Below, one piece after another: positions 49,717 through 60,437 of a DNA stretch of 64,000 bases. Each line of letters starts with the position of its first letter. The first letter of the stretch is position 1. The notes beneath the pieces were generated by a model that did not search any database, had not been told where the DNA came from, and worked only from the letters and a program-made list of their open reading frames with translations. A program made the position numbers and the translations under genes. Location: NCBI RefSeq assembly GCF_028368935.1, contig NZ_JAQNDK010000001.1:496001-560000 (forward strand). The letters run 5' to 3'. This stretch comes from Sorangium aterium. GTDB taxonomy: Bacteria > Myxococcota_A > Polyangia > Polyangiales > Polyangiaceae.

Positions 49717-52044
49717 TCAGAGGTGCTCTGTCAGGTACTCGACGATGGCGCGGTTCGCGTAATGGCTCGCGGCCGGCGACCGGTAACCGTGCCGCTCGCC
49801 CGGGAACACCAGGGTGTCGAACCGCTTGTCCGCGGCCATCAGCGCCTCGATCATCTTCGCCGTGTGCGCAAAGTGCACGTTCTCATCCATGAGCCCGTGC
49901 ATGAGGAGCAGCTTGCCGCGCAGGTTGCCCGCGCGCTTCGTGAGATCGGTCGCCTCGTACCGCGCGGCGTCCTTGTCGAGGAGGCCCATGTAGCGCTCCG
50001 TGTAGCCCGTGTCGTACAGCCGATCGTCGGTCACCGGTGATCCCGCGACGCCCACGTGGAAGCGGTCCGGCGCCATGAGGAGCGCGTCCAGCGCCATCCT
50101 GCCGCCGTAGCTGTGGCCGTAGATCCCGACGCGGCCCGCGTCGACGTAAGGCAGCGTCTTCAGGAAATCGAGGCCCGCGATCTGATCGGCGAGCTCGACC
50201 TCGCCGAGGCGCCCGTAGATGGCCGACTCGAACGCGCGCCCGCGGTTCGCCGAGCCGCGGTTGTCGAGCTGAAAGACCACCACCCCGCGATCCGCGAGGT
50301 GATTCCACAGGAGCCACGGAGACCACGAGTTGAAGACCGTCTGGACGCCGGGCCCCCCGTACACGCTCACAACGACCGGATAGCGGCGGCCGGGCTCGAT
50401 CCTCCGCGGCGCGAGCAGCGCGCCGTAGAGCGTGTCGCCGCTCGCGGCGCGCACCTCGACGATCTCGGGGGCGCGCAGCTCGAGTTCCGCGAGCTCGCGG
50501 TCCACGGGCGCCGGCAGCGCGCCGACCTCGGCGTTGTCCGCGCCCCTCACCGCCCCCTTCCACGGGCGATCCAGGGCCGCGTGGAGCTCGACGTACCCCG
50601 GCCCCCTCGGATCCACGGTGATCTGGTGCATCCCCGGGTCGGACGTGAGCCGCTTCACCTCGCCGCCCGCGAGCGGCACGGTGTAGAGATGGCGCTCGGT
50701 CGGGCGCTCCTTGGTCGCCACGAAGCGCGCGAGGCCGCGCTCCTCGTCCGGCGGAAGGAGCGAGGTGACGTCCCAGTCGCCCTCGGTGAGCCTGGCGATC
50801 TCGGCGCCCGAGTCGGCGTCCCGCAGCGCGAGGTGGCGATGGCCGCTCTCGGCGGTCGACCAGACGAACCTCGGCGAGCGCTCGAGGAGCCGCATGTCGG
50901 CGAAGTCCACCCAGGTCGGCGAGGTCTCGACGACGACCTCGGCGGCCTCGCCCGAGCGCGGCCTCGCGCGGAGGAGCGAGAGGCGCTTCTGGTCCCGCGA
51001 GAGCGTCTGGAACCAGAGCGCCTTGCCGTCTTCCGCCCAGGCGAACCGGCCGAGGTAGCGCTCGCCTTCGCCGTCGCCCCCCTTCCACGTGAGCCATGTC
51101 GTCTTTCTGGTGGCGAGATCGAGGATGCCCGCCCTGACGCGGGGGTTCTTGCCGCCGACGCGCGGGTAACGCGCCATCATGAGATCTTCCTTGCCGCCGC
51201 GGAAGCCGAGGACTGGCACCTTCTCGACCTGCCGCTCGTCGACCTCCAGGTACGCCACCCGGTCGCAGCCGGGGGAGATCCAGAAGCCGCTCGGCTCATC
51301 GAACTCCTCCTGACCGTTGAAGTCGCTCAGGCCGCGCGAGACCCCCTCGGGCGCCCCCCGGGTCAGCGCCGTCTCGCGGCGCGAGGCGACGTCGATCATG
51401 AAGAGCTCGCGCCCGCGCACGAACACGACGCGCTCGCCGCCGTCGCACACCTTCGGATCGATCTCCGGCTCGGGCGTGTCGGTGAGCCGCGCGATCGCGC
51501 CTTTCGGATCGCGCGAGTCGCGCAAGAAGACGTCGCCGCCGAAGGGGATGAGGGCGACCTCCGCCCGCTTCGCCCACGAATAGGCCGTGATCCCCTTGGA
51601 GAACATGCGCTGTCGCTCGCGGCGGAGCTCCTCCTCGCGCGACAGCGGCTTCGCGTCCTTCAGCAGATCGCCCGAGGCGACGAGCTGCCGAATCTCGCGC
51701 GACGTTGTGTCGAAGGCGAAGAGCGCCTGCTCCGGCCCGTCCGCCTGCCGCTGGAGGTAGGTGATCAGCTTGCCGCCGGGCGCGTACTGGATCGCCCTGG
51801 GCAGCCGCGCTCCGAGCGGCGGCTGCCGGCCGAGGTGGGCATACGTGATCCGGCTCGCCTCCGGCCCGGCGATGCGCGTCCTCTCCGGCAGGGCGGCCTG
51901 CTTCACCGCCGCGGCGGCCCCGGCCGGGGCGGCCTTGGCGGGCGGGGCGGCCCTCGGCGGGGACGAGCCGGTGGGCGGGGCGCACGCGGCGACCGAGAGG
52001 ACGGAGAGCAACCCAAAGCGCGCGGGGAGCAGCGGACGTCGCAT
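49717..52044 (-). CDS. S9 prolyl oligopeptidase (dipeptidyl peptidase IV-like), lipoprotein
   Basis: A 775-residue exported serine peptidase that trims peptides, typically after Pro or Ala. The signal ends SVAAC (lipidated Cys ~21). Residues ~60-510 form the DPP4-type propeller (LSDFNGQEEFDEPSGFWISPG; YPRVGGKNPRV). The catalytic domain has Ser645 in GHSYGGRMA, Asp720 in GLMDENVHF and His752 in ERHGYRS; the 75- and 32-residue spacing matches DPP4. Start ATG at 52044 is the one that gives a lipoprotein signal. It is divergent from the kdp operon with 212 bp between. Confidence 0.95.
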   Translation of the reverse strand: MRRPLLPARFGLLSVLSVAACAPPTGSSPPRAAPPAKAAPAGAAAAVKQAALPERTRIAGPEASRITYAHLGRQPPLGARLPRAIQYAPGGKLITYLQRQADGPEQALFAFDTTSREIRQLVASGDLLKDAKPLSREEELRRERQRMFSKGITAYSWAKRAEVALIPFGGDVFLRDSRDPKGAIARLTDTPEPEIDPKVCDGGERVVFVRGRELFMIDVASRRETALTRGAPEGVSRGLSDFNGQEEFDEPSGFWISPGCDRVAYLEVDERQVEKVPVLGFRGGKEDLMMARYPRVGGKNPRVRAGILDLATRKTTWLTWKGGDGEGERYLGRFAWAEDGKALWFQTLSRDQKRLSLLRARPRSGEAAEVVVETSPTWVDFADMRLLERSPRFVWSTAESGHRHLALRDADSGAEIARLTEGDWDVTSLLPPDEERGLARFVATKERPTERHLYTVPLAGGEVKRLTSDPGMHQITVDPRGPGYVELHAALDRPWKGAVRGADNAEVGALPAPVDRELAELELRAPEIVEVRAASGDTLYGALLAPRRIEPGRRYPVVVSVYGGPGVQTVFNSWSPWLLWNHLADRGVVVFQLDNRGSANRGRAFESAIYGRLGEVELADQIAGLDFLKTLPYVDAGRVGIYGHSYGGRMALDALLMAPDRFHVGVAGSPVTDDRLYDTGYTERYMGLLDKDAARYEATDLTKRAGNLRGKLLLMHGLMDENVHFAHTAKMIEALMAADKRFDTLVFPGERHGYRSPAASHYANRAIVEYLTEHL

Positions 52045-52133
52045 GGCCGCTATCTCTCCCGTCGCCACGGAGATGTCAAACAGCGCTGCGCGCCGCGGGC
52101 GAGCCGGGCGGGGCGCGCGAGCTCACCTTCGTC

Positions 52134-52182
52134 TTGATACTTTCTTGACGGCGCCCCTCCCCCATCTTGACGGCCCTTTGAC
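52134..52182 (+). promoter_or_regulatory. Direct TTGACGGC repeats upstream of the kdp operon
   Basis: TTGACGGC occurs at 52145 and again at 52167, exactly 22 bp apart (two helical turns), flanked by TTGATAC at 52134 and TTTGACC at 52177. They lie 75-120 bp before the first kdp start. They are candidates for a KdpE operator or -35 elements. Confidence 0.45.
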
Positions 52183-52256
52183 CCGCGGAGCACTACGTTC
52201 AGTCCCGCTCGGCCGGCACGGACGAAGGCACGCCCGGTGCGGCCGATGAGGTCGCC

Positions 52257-52337
52257 ATGGATATGGTTTACATGGGGCTGACGCTCCTCCTGTTCTCGCT
52301 GTTCGCAGGGCTCATCAAGCTCTGTGAGAGGGTTTGA
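52257..52337 (+). CDS. 26-residue membrane peptide at the head of the kdp operon
   Basis: A short gene reading [20 protein letters not shown] followed by KLCERV. It is one membrane helix with a basic C-terminus. GAGG stands before the ATG, and kdpF starts 6 bp after its stop. Small single-helix ORFs of this kind are known upstream of kdpF in various proteobacteria, as I recall; the function is unknown. It is too short for standard gene callers. Confidence 0.7.
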   Translation: MDMVYMGLTLLLFSLFAGLIKLCERV

Positions 52338-52342
52338 GCGCC

Positions 52343-52435
52343 ATGATCGCGTTCATCTGTATCTCGGCCATCCTCGCCCTGGGCCTGCTGTTCTATCTGC
52401 TCTTCGCCCTCCTCAAGCCGGAGAGCCTGTCATGA
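52343..52435 (+). CDS. kdpF: K(+)-transporting ATPase subunit KdpF
   Basis: A 30-residue hydrophobic peptide ([20 protein letters not shown] then [10 protein letters not shown]), the single-helix subunit that stabilises the KdpABC complex. The helix ending in KPE is typical of KdpF. Its stop overlaps the kdpA ATG (ATGA). Preceded by a GAGAGGG ribosome-binding region. Confidence 0.88.
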   Translation: MIAFICISAILALGLLFYLLFALLKPESLS

Positions 52436-54174
52436 CCGCCAGCGCGGCGCTGCAAGCCGCGATCTACCTGGCCGTCCTCATCGGCCTCTCCGTCCCGCTC
52501 GGCCTCTACATGGCGCGGGTCTACCAGGGCGGTCGGGGCCTCATGGCCCGCGTGCTCGGGCCGGTCGAGCGGCTCATCTACCGCGCGGCGGGCGTGCGCG
52601 CGGATCAGGAGATGCGCTGGCAGGACTACGCCTTTGCCGTGCTCGCGTTCAACCTGGCCGGGCTCGTCGCCGTCTATGCCCTCCAGCGGCTCCAGGGCGC
52701 CCTGCCCCTGAACCCGGAGGGGATGGCCGCCGTCCCGCCCGATCTCGCGTTCAACACCGCATCGAGCTTCGCCTCCAACACGAACTGGCAGGCGTACGGC
52801 GGCGAGTCGACGCTCAGCTACCTGACGCAGATGGCCGGGCTCGGCGTGCAGAACTTCGTCTCGGCCGCGACCGGGATGGCCGTGCTCGTCGCGCTGATCC
52901 GCGGGATCACACGGAAGACGGCGGACACCGTCGGGAGCTTCTGGGTCGATCTCGTCCGGAGCACCCTTTACATCCTCCTGCCGCTCTCGCTCCTGCTCAC
53001 CGTCCTCCTCGTGTCCCAGGGGGTCGTGCAGGGCTTCGGGGGCTACCAGAGCGCGTCGCTGCTCCAGGCCGTCAAGGACCAGGGCGGCAGCGCGGTCGTT
53101 CATCAGGTGATCCCGATGGGGCCCGCGGCGTCGCAGATCGCGATCAAGCAGCTCGGGACGAACGGCGGCGGCTTCTTCAACGTGAACTCGGCCCATCCGC
53201 TCGAGAACCCCACGGCCCTCTCGAACTTCCTCGAGATGCTCGCGCTGCTCCTCATCCCCGCCGCGCTCTGCCACACGTTCGGCCGGATGGTGGGCGACAG
53301 GCGCCAGGGCTGGATGGTGCTCGCCGCGATGACGGCCATCTTCGCGGTCCTCCTCGTCGCCTGCATCGCCTCGGAGCAGGCGGGCAACCCTGCCCTCTCC
53401 GGCCTGGGCGTCGATCAGGCGGCGAGCGCGCTCCAGGCCGGCGGCAACATGGAGGGGAAGGAGGCGCGCTTCGGCATCGCGAGCTCCGCCATCTGGGCGA
53501 CCGCCACAACGGCGGCCTCGAACGGCTCGGTCAACGCGATGCACGACTCCTTCACGCCCCTCGGCGGGCTCGTGCCGCTCTGGCTCATGCAGCTCGGCGA
53601 GGTGGTCTTCGGCGGGGTCGGCTCCGGCCTCTACGGCATGCTCATGTTCGTCGTCATCGCCGTCTTCGTGGCCGGCCTGATGGTCGGCCGCACGCCGGAA
53701 TACCTCGGCAAGAAAATCGAGGCGTTCGAGATGAAGATGGCGTCCCTCGTCGTGCTCTTCCCCGCGATCACCGTCCTCCTCGGCACCGCCGTCGCGGTGA
53801 TGACCGAGGAGGGGCGGAAGGGCGTCTTCAACCCCGGGCCGCACGGGTTCAGCGAGGTGCTCTATGCGTTCTCGTCCGGCGCGAACAACAACGGCAGCGC
53901 CTTCGGCGGCCTCGGCGCGAACAGCCCGTTCTACAACACCGCCCTCGGCGTCGCGATGCTCGTCGGCCGCTATGCGCTGATCGTCCCCGTGCTCGCGCTC
54001 GCGGGCTCGCTCGCGCGGAAGAAGCTCGTCCCCGCCGGCCCGGGCACGCTGCCCACGCACACACCGCTGTTCGTCGCGCTCCTGACAGGCACCGTCGTGC
54101 TCGTCGGGGCGCTCACGTACGTCCCCGCGCTCGCGCTCGGGCCGATCGTCGAGCACCTGGAGATGACCCGATGA
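52432..54174 (+). CDS. kdpA: K(+)-transporting ATPase subunit A, potassium-binding
   Basis: The channel-like, K(+)-selective subunit of the high-affinity uptake ATPase, 580 aa, about ten membrane helices. Signatures include [51 protein letters not shown] (selectivity-filter region) and [17 protein letters not shown] at 52432 overlaps the kdpF stop and gives the family's usual N-terminus; the longer upstream frame is not used. Its stop overlaps kdpB. Confidence 0.98.
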   Translation: MTASAALQAAIYLAVLIGLSVPLGLYMARVYQGGRGLMARVLGPVERLIYRAAGVRADQEMRWQDYAFAVLAFNLAGLVAVYALQRLQGALPLNPEGMAAVPPDLAFNTASSFASNTNWQAYGGESTLSYLTQMAGLGVQNFVSAATGMAVLVALIRGITRKTADTVGSFWVDLVRSTLYILLPLSLLLTVLLVSQGVVQGFGGYQSASLLQAVKDQGGSAVVHQVIPMGPAASQIAIKQLGTNGGGFFNVNSAHPLENPTALSNFLEMLALLLIPAALCHTFGRMVGDRRQGWMVLAAMTAIFAVLLVACIASEQAGNPALSGLGVDQAASALQAGGNMEGKEARFGIASSAIWATATTAASNGSVNAMHDSFTPLGGLVPLWLMQLGEVVFGGVGSGLYGMLMFVVIAVFVAGLMVGRTPEYLGKKIEAFEMKMASLVVLFPAITVLLGTAVAVMTEEGRKGVFNPGPHGFSEVLYAFSSGANNNGSAFGGLGANSPFYNTALGVAMLVGRYALIVPVLALAGSLARKKLVPAGPGTLPTHTPLFVALLTGTVVLVGALTYVPALALGPIVEHLEMTR

Positions 54175-56366
54175 CCATGGACCTTCATCCCATCGGCGAG
54201 TCGAGCCCCAGGCGCGGCGCGCCTGCTCCCGTGCTCCCCGAGCTGTCGCCGCCGCCGAGGTCACGCCACCCGTCCCGCGACGTGGAGGGGAAGAAGACCG
54301 CGGCGAGGCCGCTCCTCGACCCCGCGATCCTGAGGCCGGCGATCGTCGCCGCGTTCCGCAAGCTCGACCCGCGCCACCAGGTCCGCAACCCGGTGATGTT
54401 CGTGGTCCTGGCCGGAAGCGCGCTCACCACGGCCCTGTTCGTGCACGCGCTCTTTCAGCGCGAGCGCCAGGGCAATGCGCCGGCCGGGTTCGTCCTCGCC
54501 ATCTCCCTGTGGCTCTGGTTCACCGTGCTCTTCGCGAACTTCGCGGAGGCCATGGCCGAGGGGCGCGGAAAGGCGCAGGCGGACACGCTCCGCAAGGCGC
54601 GGCGCGACGTCGAGGCCGTGAAGCTCTCCGCCCCGGAGCGCGACGCGGCGCAGACCACCGTGCGGGCGTCGAGCCTCCGGCGAGGAGACCTCGTGCTCGT
54701 GGAGGCAGGCGCGATCATCCCCGGCGACGGCGACATCGTGGTCGGCGTCGCGTCCGTCGACGAGAGCGCCGTCACGGGCGAGAGCGCCCCCGTGGTGCGG
54801 GAGAGCGGCGGCGACAGGAGCGCTGTCACCGGCGGGACGCGCGTCCTGTCCGACTGGCTCATCCTCCGCATCTCCAGAAACCCCGGCGAGGCGTTCCTCG
54901 ACCGCATGATCTCGATGGTGGAGGGCGCGAAGCGGAAGAAGACGCCGAACGAGATCGCGCTCGACATCCTGCTCGCCGCGCTCACCATCGTCTTCCTCCT
55001 CGCGACCGTGACGCTGCTGCCGTTCTCGATCTACGGCGTCCGGGCGGCAGGACAGGGAGCGCCGATCAGCATCGCCGTGCTCGTGGCGCTGCTCGTCTGC
55101 CTGATCCCCACCACCATCGGCGGGCTGCTCTCGGCCATCGGCATCGCCGGGATGGACCGCATGATCCAGGCGAACGTCATCGCCATGTCGGGCCGCGCCG
55201 TCGAGGCCGCGGGGGACGTGGACGTGCTGCTGCTCGACAAGACCGGCACGATCACGCTCGGCAACCGGCAGGCAACGGAGCTCATCCCGGCGGACGGGAT
55301 CGGGGCGCAGGCGCTCGCCGACGCCGCGCAGCTCGCGTCGCTCGCCGACGAGACCCCCGAGGGGCGCAGCGTCGTCGTGCTCGCCAAGGAGAGGTACGGC
55401 CTGCGCGAGCGCGATCTCTCGACCCTCGGCGCCCGCTTCGTCCCCTTCACCGCGCAGACCCGGATGAGCGGCGTCGACAGCGGCGCGCGCGAGATCCGGA
55501 AGGGCGCCGTCGACGCGATCGAGGCCTACGTCAAGGAGAAGGGCGGCGCGGTCCCGCCCGCGGTGCGGGCGGCGACGGAGGCCATCGCCCGGAAGGGCGG
55601 CACGCCGCTCGTCGTCGCCGAGGGCAGCGCCGTGCTCGGCGTCATCCACCTCAAGGACATCGTGAAGGGCGGCATCAAGGAGCGCTTCGGCGACCTCCGG
55701 CGCATGGGCATCAAGACGGTGATGATCACGGGCGACAACCCGCTCACCGCCGCCGCCATCGCCGCCGAGGCCGGCGTCGACGACTTCCTGGCGCACGCCA
55801 CGCCCGAGGCCAAGCTCTCGCTCATCCGCGATTACCAGATGGGCGGACGGCTCGTCGCCATGACCGGCGACGGGACGAACGACGCCCCCGCGCTGGCGCA
55901 GGCGGACGTCGCGGTCGCCATGAACACGGGCACCCAGGCCGCGAAGGAGGCCGGGAACATGGTCGATCTCGACTCGAACCCGACCAAGCTCATCGAGATC
56001 GTCGAGATCGGCAAGCAGCTCCTGATGACGCGGGGCGCGCTCACGACCTTCAGCCTGGCGAACGACGTCGCGAAGTACTTCGCCATCATCCCGGCGGCCT
56101 TCGTCTCGACGTATCCTGCGCTCGGGCGGCTCGACGTGATGGGGCTCGCCACGCCGCGGAGCGCCGTGCTCTCCGCGGTGATCTTCAACGCGCTCGTCAT
56201 CGTCGCGCTCATCCCGCTCGCGCTCCGGGGCATCCGCTACCGGTCCGTCGGCGCGGAGCGGATGCTCCGCAGGAACCTGCTCGTCTACGGCCTCGGCGGG
56301 CTCATCGCGCCGTTCGTGGGCATCAAAGGGATCGATCTCCTCCTCTCCGCCCTCGGCCTCGCCTGA
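54171..56366 (+). CDS. kdpB: K(+)-transporting ATPase subunit B, catalytic P-type ATPase
   Basis: The ATP-hydrolysing subunit of Kdp. The phosphorylated Asp356 lies in [17 protein letters not shown] (actuator), [21 protein letters not shown] (hinge) and [16 protein letters not shown] are visible. At 731 aa it is about 45 residues longer than usual because of a Pro/Arg-rich N-terminal extension before the first conserved segment ([22 protein letters not shown]). The ATG at 54171 overlaps the kdpA stop; a second ATG 6 bp later would hardly change this. Confidence 0.98.
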   Translation: MTMDLHPIGESSPRRGAPAPVLPELSPPPRSRHPSRDVEGKKTAARPLLDPAILRPAIVAAFRKLDPRHQVRNPVMFVVLAGSALTTALFVHALFQRERQGNAPAGFVLAISLWLWFTVLFANFAEAMAEGRGKAQADTLRKARRDVEAVKLSAPERDAAQTTVRASSLRRGDLVLVEAGAIIPGDGDIVVGVASVDESAVTGESAPVVRESGGDRSAVTGGTRVLSDWLILRISRNPGEAFLDRMISMVEGAKRKKTPNEIALDILLAALTIVFLLATVTLLPFSIYGVRAAGQGAPISIAVLVALLVCLIPTTIGGLLSAIGIAGMDRMIQANVIAMSGRAVEAAGDVDVLLLDKTGTITLGNRQATELIPADGIGAQALADAAQLASLADETPEGRSVVVLAKERYGLRERDLSTLGARFVPFTAQTRMSGVDSGAREIRKGAVDAIEAYVKEKGGAVPPAVRAATEAIARKGGTPLVVAEGSAVLGVIHLKDIVKGGIKERFGDLRRMGIKTVMITGDNPLTAAAIAAEAGVDDFLAHATPEAKLSLIRDYQMGGRLVAMTGDGTNDAPALAQADVAVAMNTGTQAAKEAGNMVDLDSNPTKLIEIVEIGKQLLMTRGALTTFSLANDVAKYFAIIPAAFVSTYPALGRLDVMGLATPRSAVLSAVIFNALVIVALIPLALRGIRYRSVGAERMLRRNLLVYGLGGLIAPFVGIKGIDLLLSALGLA

Positions 56367-56386
56367 GCTCCCAAGGAAAGAACGCC

Positions 56387-56959
56387 ATGCTCGCGCACCT
56401 GCGACCCGCCCTCGTCCTCCTCCTCGTCCTCACCGGCCTCACGGGGTTCGCCTACCCGCTGCTCTCGACCGCCGTCGCGCAGGCCGCGTTCCCGCACCAG
56501 GCGAACGGCAGCCTCGTGCTCCAGGGCGGCCGCGTGGTCGGATCGAGCCTGCTCGGCCAGCCGTTCAACGATCCGCGCTACTTCTGGGGCCGCCCCTCGG
56601 CGACGAGCCCCGTCCCCTACGCGGGGCAGGCCTCTGCCGGGAGCAACCTCGGGCCCACGAACCCTGCCCTGGCCGAGGCGGTCAAAGCCAGGATCGAGGC
56701 GCTCCGCGCCGCGGATCCGGAGGCCGCCGCGCCGGTGCCCGTCGACCTGGTGACCGCCTCCGGCAGCGGCCTCGATCCGCACATCAGCCCCGCGGCGGCG
56801 GAGTACCAGGTGCGGCGCGTGGCGCGCGCGCGGAGCCTGGGAGACGACGAGGTGCGCCGGCTCGTCGCGCGGCACACCGAGGGGCGCTTTCTCGGCCTCC
56901 TCGGCGAGCCCCACGTGAACGTGCTGCTCCTGAACCTCGCCCTCGACGGCGCCCGCTGA
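56387..56959 (+). CDS. kdpC: K(+)-transporting ATPase subunit C
   Basis: A 190-residue subunit that supports assembly or ATP binding of the Kdp complex. One N-terminal membrane helix ([18 protein letters not shown]) is followed by [39 protein letters not shown] and the C-terminal [14 protein letters not shown], all KdpC hallmarks. AAGGAAAG precedes the ATG, 20 bp after kdpB. Confidence 0.98.
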   Translation: MLAHLRPALVLLLVLTGLTGFAYPLLSTAVAQAAFPHQANGSLVLQGGRVVGSSLLGQPFNDPRYFWGRPSATSPVPYAGQASAGSNLGPTNPALAEAVKARIEALRAADPEAAAPVPVDLVTASGSGLDPHISPAAAEYQVRRVARARSLGDDEVRRLVARHTEGRFLGLLGEPHVNVLLLNLALDGAR

Positions 56960-56973
56960 GGAGAGCGCGAGCG

Positions 56974-59697
56974 GTGGCGGACGCACGCGAAGACCGGCCG
57001 GATCCCGAGGCGCTGCTCGCCGCGGCCCGCGAGGAGGAGGAGCGCGAGGGGAAGGGCAAGCTCAAGATCTTCTTCGGCGCTGCGCCCGGCGTCGGCAAGA
57101 CGTACGCGATGCTGGCGGCGGCGCGGTCGCTCCACGCCGAAGACGTCGACGTCGTCGTCGGGTGGGTCGAGACGCACGGGCGCGCCGAGACGGAGGCGCT
57201 CCTCGGCGGGCCTCCGCCGCTGCCGCGCCTGCCGGCGATCGAGGTCGAGCACCGCGGCAGGACGCTGCGCGACTTCGACCTCGAGGCCGCGCTGGAGCGC
57301 CGCCCGAAGCTCCTCCTCGTCGACGAGCTCGCGCACACGAACGCGCCGGGGCTCAGGCACCCGAAGCGCTGGCAGGACGTCATCGACCTCCTCGACGCGG
57401 GGATCGACGTCTACACAACCGTCAACGTCCAGCACATCGAGAGCCTGAACGACGTCGTGGCCCAGGTGACCGGCGTCGTGGTCCGGGAGACGGTGCCCGA
57501 CTCGATGATCGAGCGCGCCGACGAGATCGAGCTCATCGACCTCCCGCCGGACGACCTCCTCGAGCGGCTGCGCGAGGGCAAGGTCTACCTCTCGGAGCAG
57601 ATCGAGCGCGCGGCGAGCAACTTCTTCCGCAAGGGCAACCTGATCGCCCTGCGCGAGCTCGCCCTGCGGCGCACCGCCGAGCGCGTCGACGATCAGATGC
57701 GCGGCTACATGCGCGCCCACGGCATCCAGAAGACGTGGGCCGTCGCCGAGCGGATCGTCGTCTGCGTGGGGCCGAGCCCCATGTCGGCGCGGCTCATCCG
57801 GGCGACGCGGCGGATGGCCGGCAGCCTGAAGGCGGAGTGGCACGCGGTCACCGTGCAGACGCCGGCGCAGGCGCGGCTCTCCCAGGCCGACCGCGGGCGG
57901 GTCGACCGGAACCTCGCGCTCGCCGAGCGCCTCGGCGCCACCACGGTCCAGCTCCACGGCGCTCAGGTCGCCGGGGAGGTCCTGCGGTACGCCAGGCAGC
58001 ACAACGTCAGCAAGATCGTCGTCGGCAAGCCGACCCACCCTCGCTGGAAGGACTTCGTCTACGGCTCGCTGCTCGACGATCTCGTGCGCCAGAGCGGCGA
58101 CATCGACGTCTACGTCATCCAGGGGACGGCGGAGGCGCAGCGGTCCGAGGTCGGGTCGCCGGAGCGGCGCCGCGTCGCGCCGCTGGCCTACGCCCTCAGC
58201 GCGGGCGTCGTGGCGCTCTGCACGCTGGTCTCGTGGGTCATGCACCCGTCCTCCGACCTGGCGAACCTCATCATGGTGTACCTGCTCGGGGTCGTCTTCG
58301 TCGCGAGCCGCTTCGGGCGAGGCCCCTCGGTGCTCGCCTCGGTGCTCGGCGTCGCGGCCTTCGATTTCTTCTTCGTCAAGCCGTACCTGACCTTCGTCGT
58401 CAGCGACCTCCGGTACCTCGTCACGTTCGCGATCATGCTGCTCGTGGCGCTGATCATCGCCGGCCTCACCGTGCGCATCCGCCGCGACGCCGAGAGCGCC
58501 GGCCAGCGGGAGCAGCGCACAGCGGCGCTCTACGCGATGAGCAGGGAGCTGACCGCCCTGCGCGAGACCGACAAGCTCAGCCTCGCGGCGGCGCGCCACG
58601 TGCGCGACGTCTTCGAGGCCGATGCGGTGGTCCTCCTGCCCGGCCCCGACGGCCGCCTCGCCGTCTGCGCGGGGACGGCGGAGGGCGTTGTCGCCGGCGA
58701 GCAGGAGCGGGCTGTCGCGGAGTGGGCGTATGCGCGCGGCAAGGTCGCGGGGGCCGGGACCGACACGCTCCCGAGCGCGGGCGCGATGCACCTGCCGCTC
58801 CAGGGGTCCTCCGGGCCGATCGGCGTCCTCAGCGTCCGGCCGCGCGGGTCGTGGCAGTCCCTCGACCTGGGCCGGCGCGAGCTGCTCGGCGCCTTCGCCA
58901 CGCAGACGTCGCTCGCGCTGGAGCGCGCCCTGCTCGCGCGGCAGGCCCAGCGCGCGCAGCTCCACGCCCAGGCGGAGGAGCTCCGCAACGCCCTCCTGAG
59001 CTCGGTCTCGCACGACCTGCGCACGCCGCTCGCCACGATCACCGGCGTCGCGGGCGCGCTGCTCGACGAGGGGGCCGCGCTCGACCCGGCGGCCCGGCGC
59101 GACCTGACGCAGACCGTGCTGGAGGAGGCGCAGCGGCTCGAGCGCCTCGTGCGCAACCTGCTCGACATGACGCGCCTGGAGTCCGGCGCGCTCGCGGTGA
59201 AGAAGGAGTGGCTGCCGCTCGAGGAGATCGTGGGGGCAGCGCTGAACCGGGTCGAGGAGCGCCTGGAAGGCCGGGAGGTCTCGATCGAGCTCGACCGGGC
59301 CACGGAGCTCGTCCCGATGGATGGCGTGCTGATGGAGCAGGTGCTCATCAACCTGCTCGAGAACGCGCTCAAGTACTCGCCGGCCGGCAGCCCGATCGGG
59401 ATCCGGGGGTTCACCGAGCGGAGCACGGCGATGCTCGAGATCGCGGATCGCGGTCCGGGCCTACCGCCCGGCGAGGAGGAGGCCATCTTCGAGAAATTCC
59501 ACCGAGGCCGCGGCCAGACGCAGCGCGGCCTCGGCCTCGGCCTCACCATCTGCCGCGGCATCGTGGCCGCGCACGGCGGACAGATCACGGCCGAGGATCG
59601 GCCTCATGGGGGCGCGGTCTTCCGCGTGACGTTGCCCATCGAGGGCCGCCCGCCGCACCTCGCCGCCCCGGAGCTGCCGGCGGCCGCGGGCGCTTGA
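56974..59697 (+). CDS. kdpD: Sensor histidine kinase KdpD
   Basis: The turgor/potassium sensor that phosphorylates KdpE. Domains in order are the KdpD N-terminal ATP-binding region with Walker A GAAPGVGKTYAM (from Gly35), the universal-stress-like domain (~250-365), four membrane helices of DUF4118 (~400-505), a GAF domain, and the kinase core with SVSHDLRTPLATITG (His680), NLLENALKYSP and GLGLGLTICRGIV. At 907 residues it is full length. GTG start at 56974 follows GAGGAGAGCG, 14 bp after kdpC. Confidence 0.97.
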   Translation: MADAREDRPDPEALLAAAREEEEREGKGKLKIFFGAAPGVGKTYAMLAAARSLHAEDVDVVVGWVETHGRAETEALLGGPPPLPRLPAIEVEHRGRTLRDFDLEAALERRPKLLLVDELAHTNAPGLRHPKRWQDVIDLLDAGIDVYTTVNVQHIESLNDVVAQVTGVVVRETVPDSMIERADEIELIDLPPDDLLERLREGKVYLSEQIERAASNFFRKGNLIALRELALRRTAERVDDQMRGYMRAHGIQKTWAVAERIVVCVGPSPMSARLIRATRRMAGSLKAEWHAVTVQTPAQARLSQADRGRVDRNLALAERLGATTVQLHGAQVAGEVLRYARQHNVSKIVVGKPTHPRWKDFVYGSLLDDLVRQSGDIDVYVIQGTAEAQRSEVGSPERRRVAPLAYALSAGVVALCTLVSWVMHPSSDLANLIMVYLLGVVFVASRFGRGPSVLASVLGVAAFDFFFVKPYLTFVVSDLRYLVTFAIMLLVALIIAGLTVRIRRDAESAGQREQRTAALYAMSRELTALRETDKLSLAAARHVRDVFEADAVVLLPGPDGRLAVCAGTAEGVVAGEQERAVAEWAYARGKVAGAGTDTLPSAGAMHLPLQGSSGPIGVLSVRPRGSWQSLDLGRRELLGAFATQTSLALERALLARQAQRAQLHAQAEELRNALLSSVSHDLRTPLATITGVAGALLDEGAALDPAARRDLTQTVLEEAQRLERLVRNLLDMTRLESGALAVKKEWLPLEEIVGAALNRVEERLEGREVSIELDRATELVPMDGVLMEQVLINLLENALKYSPAGSPIGIRGFTERSTAMLEIADRGPGLPPGEEEAIFEKFHRGRGQTQRGLGLGLTICRGIVAAHGGQITAEDRPHGGAVFRVTLPIEGRPPHLAAPELPAAAGA

Positions 59698-59712
59698 TAT
59701 CGTGGGTGGGCG

Positions 59713-60420
59713 ATGGCGGAAGCGTCTCCTCTCGTGCTGCTGATCGAGGACGAGCCGCAGATGCGCCGCTTCTTGCGCGCGATGCTGGCGGCCCGCGGCT
59801 ACCGGCTCGTGGAGACGGAGACGGGCGCCGAGGGCATCGCCCAGGCGACGACGCGCAATCCGGATCTCGTGCTCCTCGATCTCGGGCTCCCTGACATGGA
59901 CGGCCTGGAGGTGACCCGGCGGCTCCGGGAGTGGACCGCTGTCCCGATCATCGTGCTGTCGGCCCGCGGCCAGGAGCAGGACAAGATCGACGCGCTGGAC
60001 GGCGGCGCCGACGATTACCTGACCAAGCCGTTCAGCGCGGGTGAGCTCCTGGCGCGGCTGCGCGTGGCCCTGCGCCACGCCGCCCACGCGGCGAAGGCGG
60101 AGAGCTCAACCTTCAAGGTGCAGGACGTCGATGTCGATCTCGCGCGCCGGGTCGTGCTGCGGGGCGGCGAGGAGATCCACCTGACACCGATCGAGTACAA
60201 GCTGCTCACGACGCTGATCCGACACGCCGGAAAGGTGCTGACGCACCGCCAGCTCCTCGGCGAGGTGTGGGGCCCTGCCTACGCGGGGCAGACACACTAT
60301 CTGCGCGTCTACATGGCGCAGCTGCGGCACAAGCTGGAGCGCGACCCGGCGCGACCGCAGATCCTGATCACCGAGCCCGGCGTGGGCTACCGGCTCAAGG
60401 GGACTCGAGTCGAGCCGTAG
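59713..60420 (+). CDS. kdpE: Response regulator KdpE
   Basis: The OmpR-family regulator of the kdp operon, 235 aa. The receiver has LLIEDEPQMRRFLRAML, phosphoacceptor Asp56 in LVLLDLGLPDMDG, and the Lys in LTKPFSAGELLARLR; the winged-helix domain has LTPIEYKLLTTLIRHAGKVL and THYLRVYMAQLRHKLE. It lies 15 bp after kdpD and is convergent with the helicase gene across 17 bp. It would bind the region before the operon, where TTGACGGC repeats occur. Confidence 0.97.
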   Translation: MAEASPLVLLIEDEPQMRRFLRAMLAARGYRLVETETGAEGIAQATTRNPDLVLLDLGLPDMDGLEVTRRLREWTAVPIIVLSARGQEQDKIDALDGGADDYLTKPFSAGELLARLRVALRHAAHAAKAESSTFKVQDVDVDLARRVVLRGGEEIHLTPIEYKLLTTLIRHAGKVLTHRQLLGEVWGPAYAGQTHYLRVYMAQLRHKLERDPARPQILITEPGVGYRLKGTRVEP

Positions 60421-60437
60421 CCAACGCGAGCGCGCTC

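Noticed and set aside
52393-54264. A 623-codon minus-strand frame opposite kdpA
   Set aside because: It is a shadow of kdpA; composition is His/Glu/Arg-rich with no structure.
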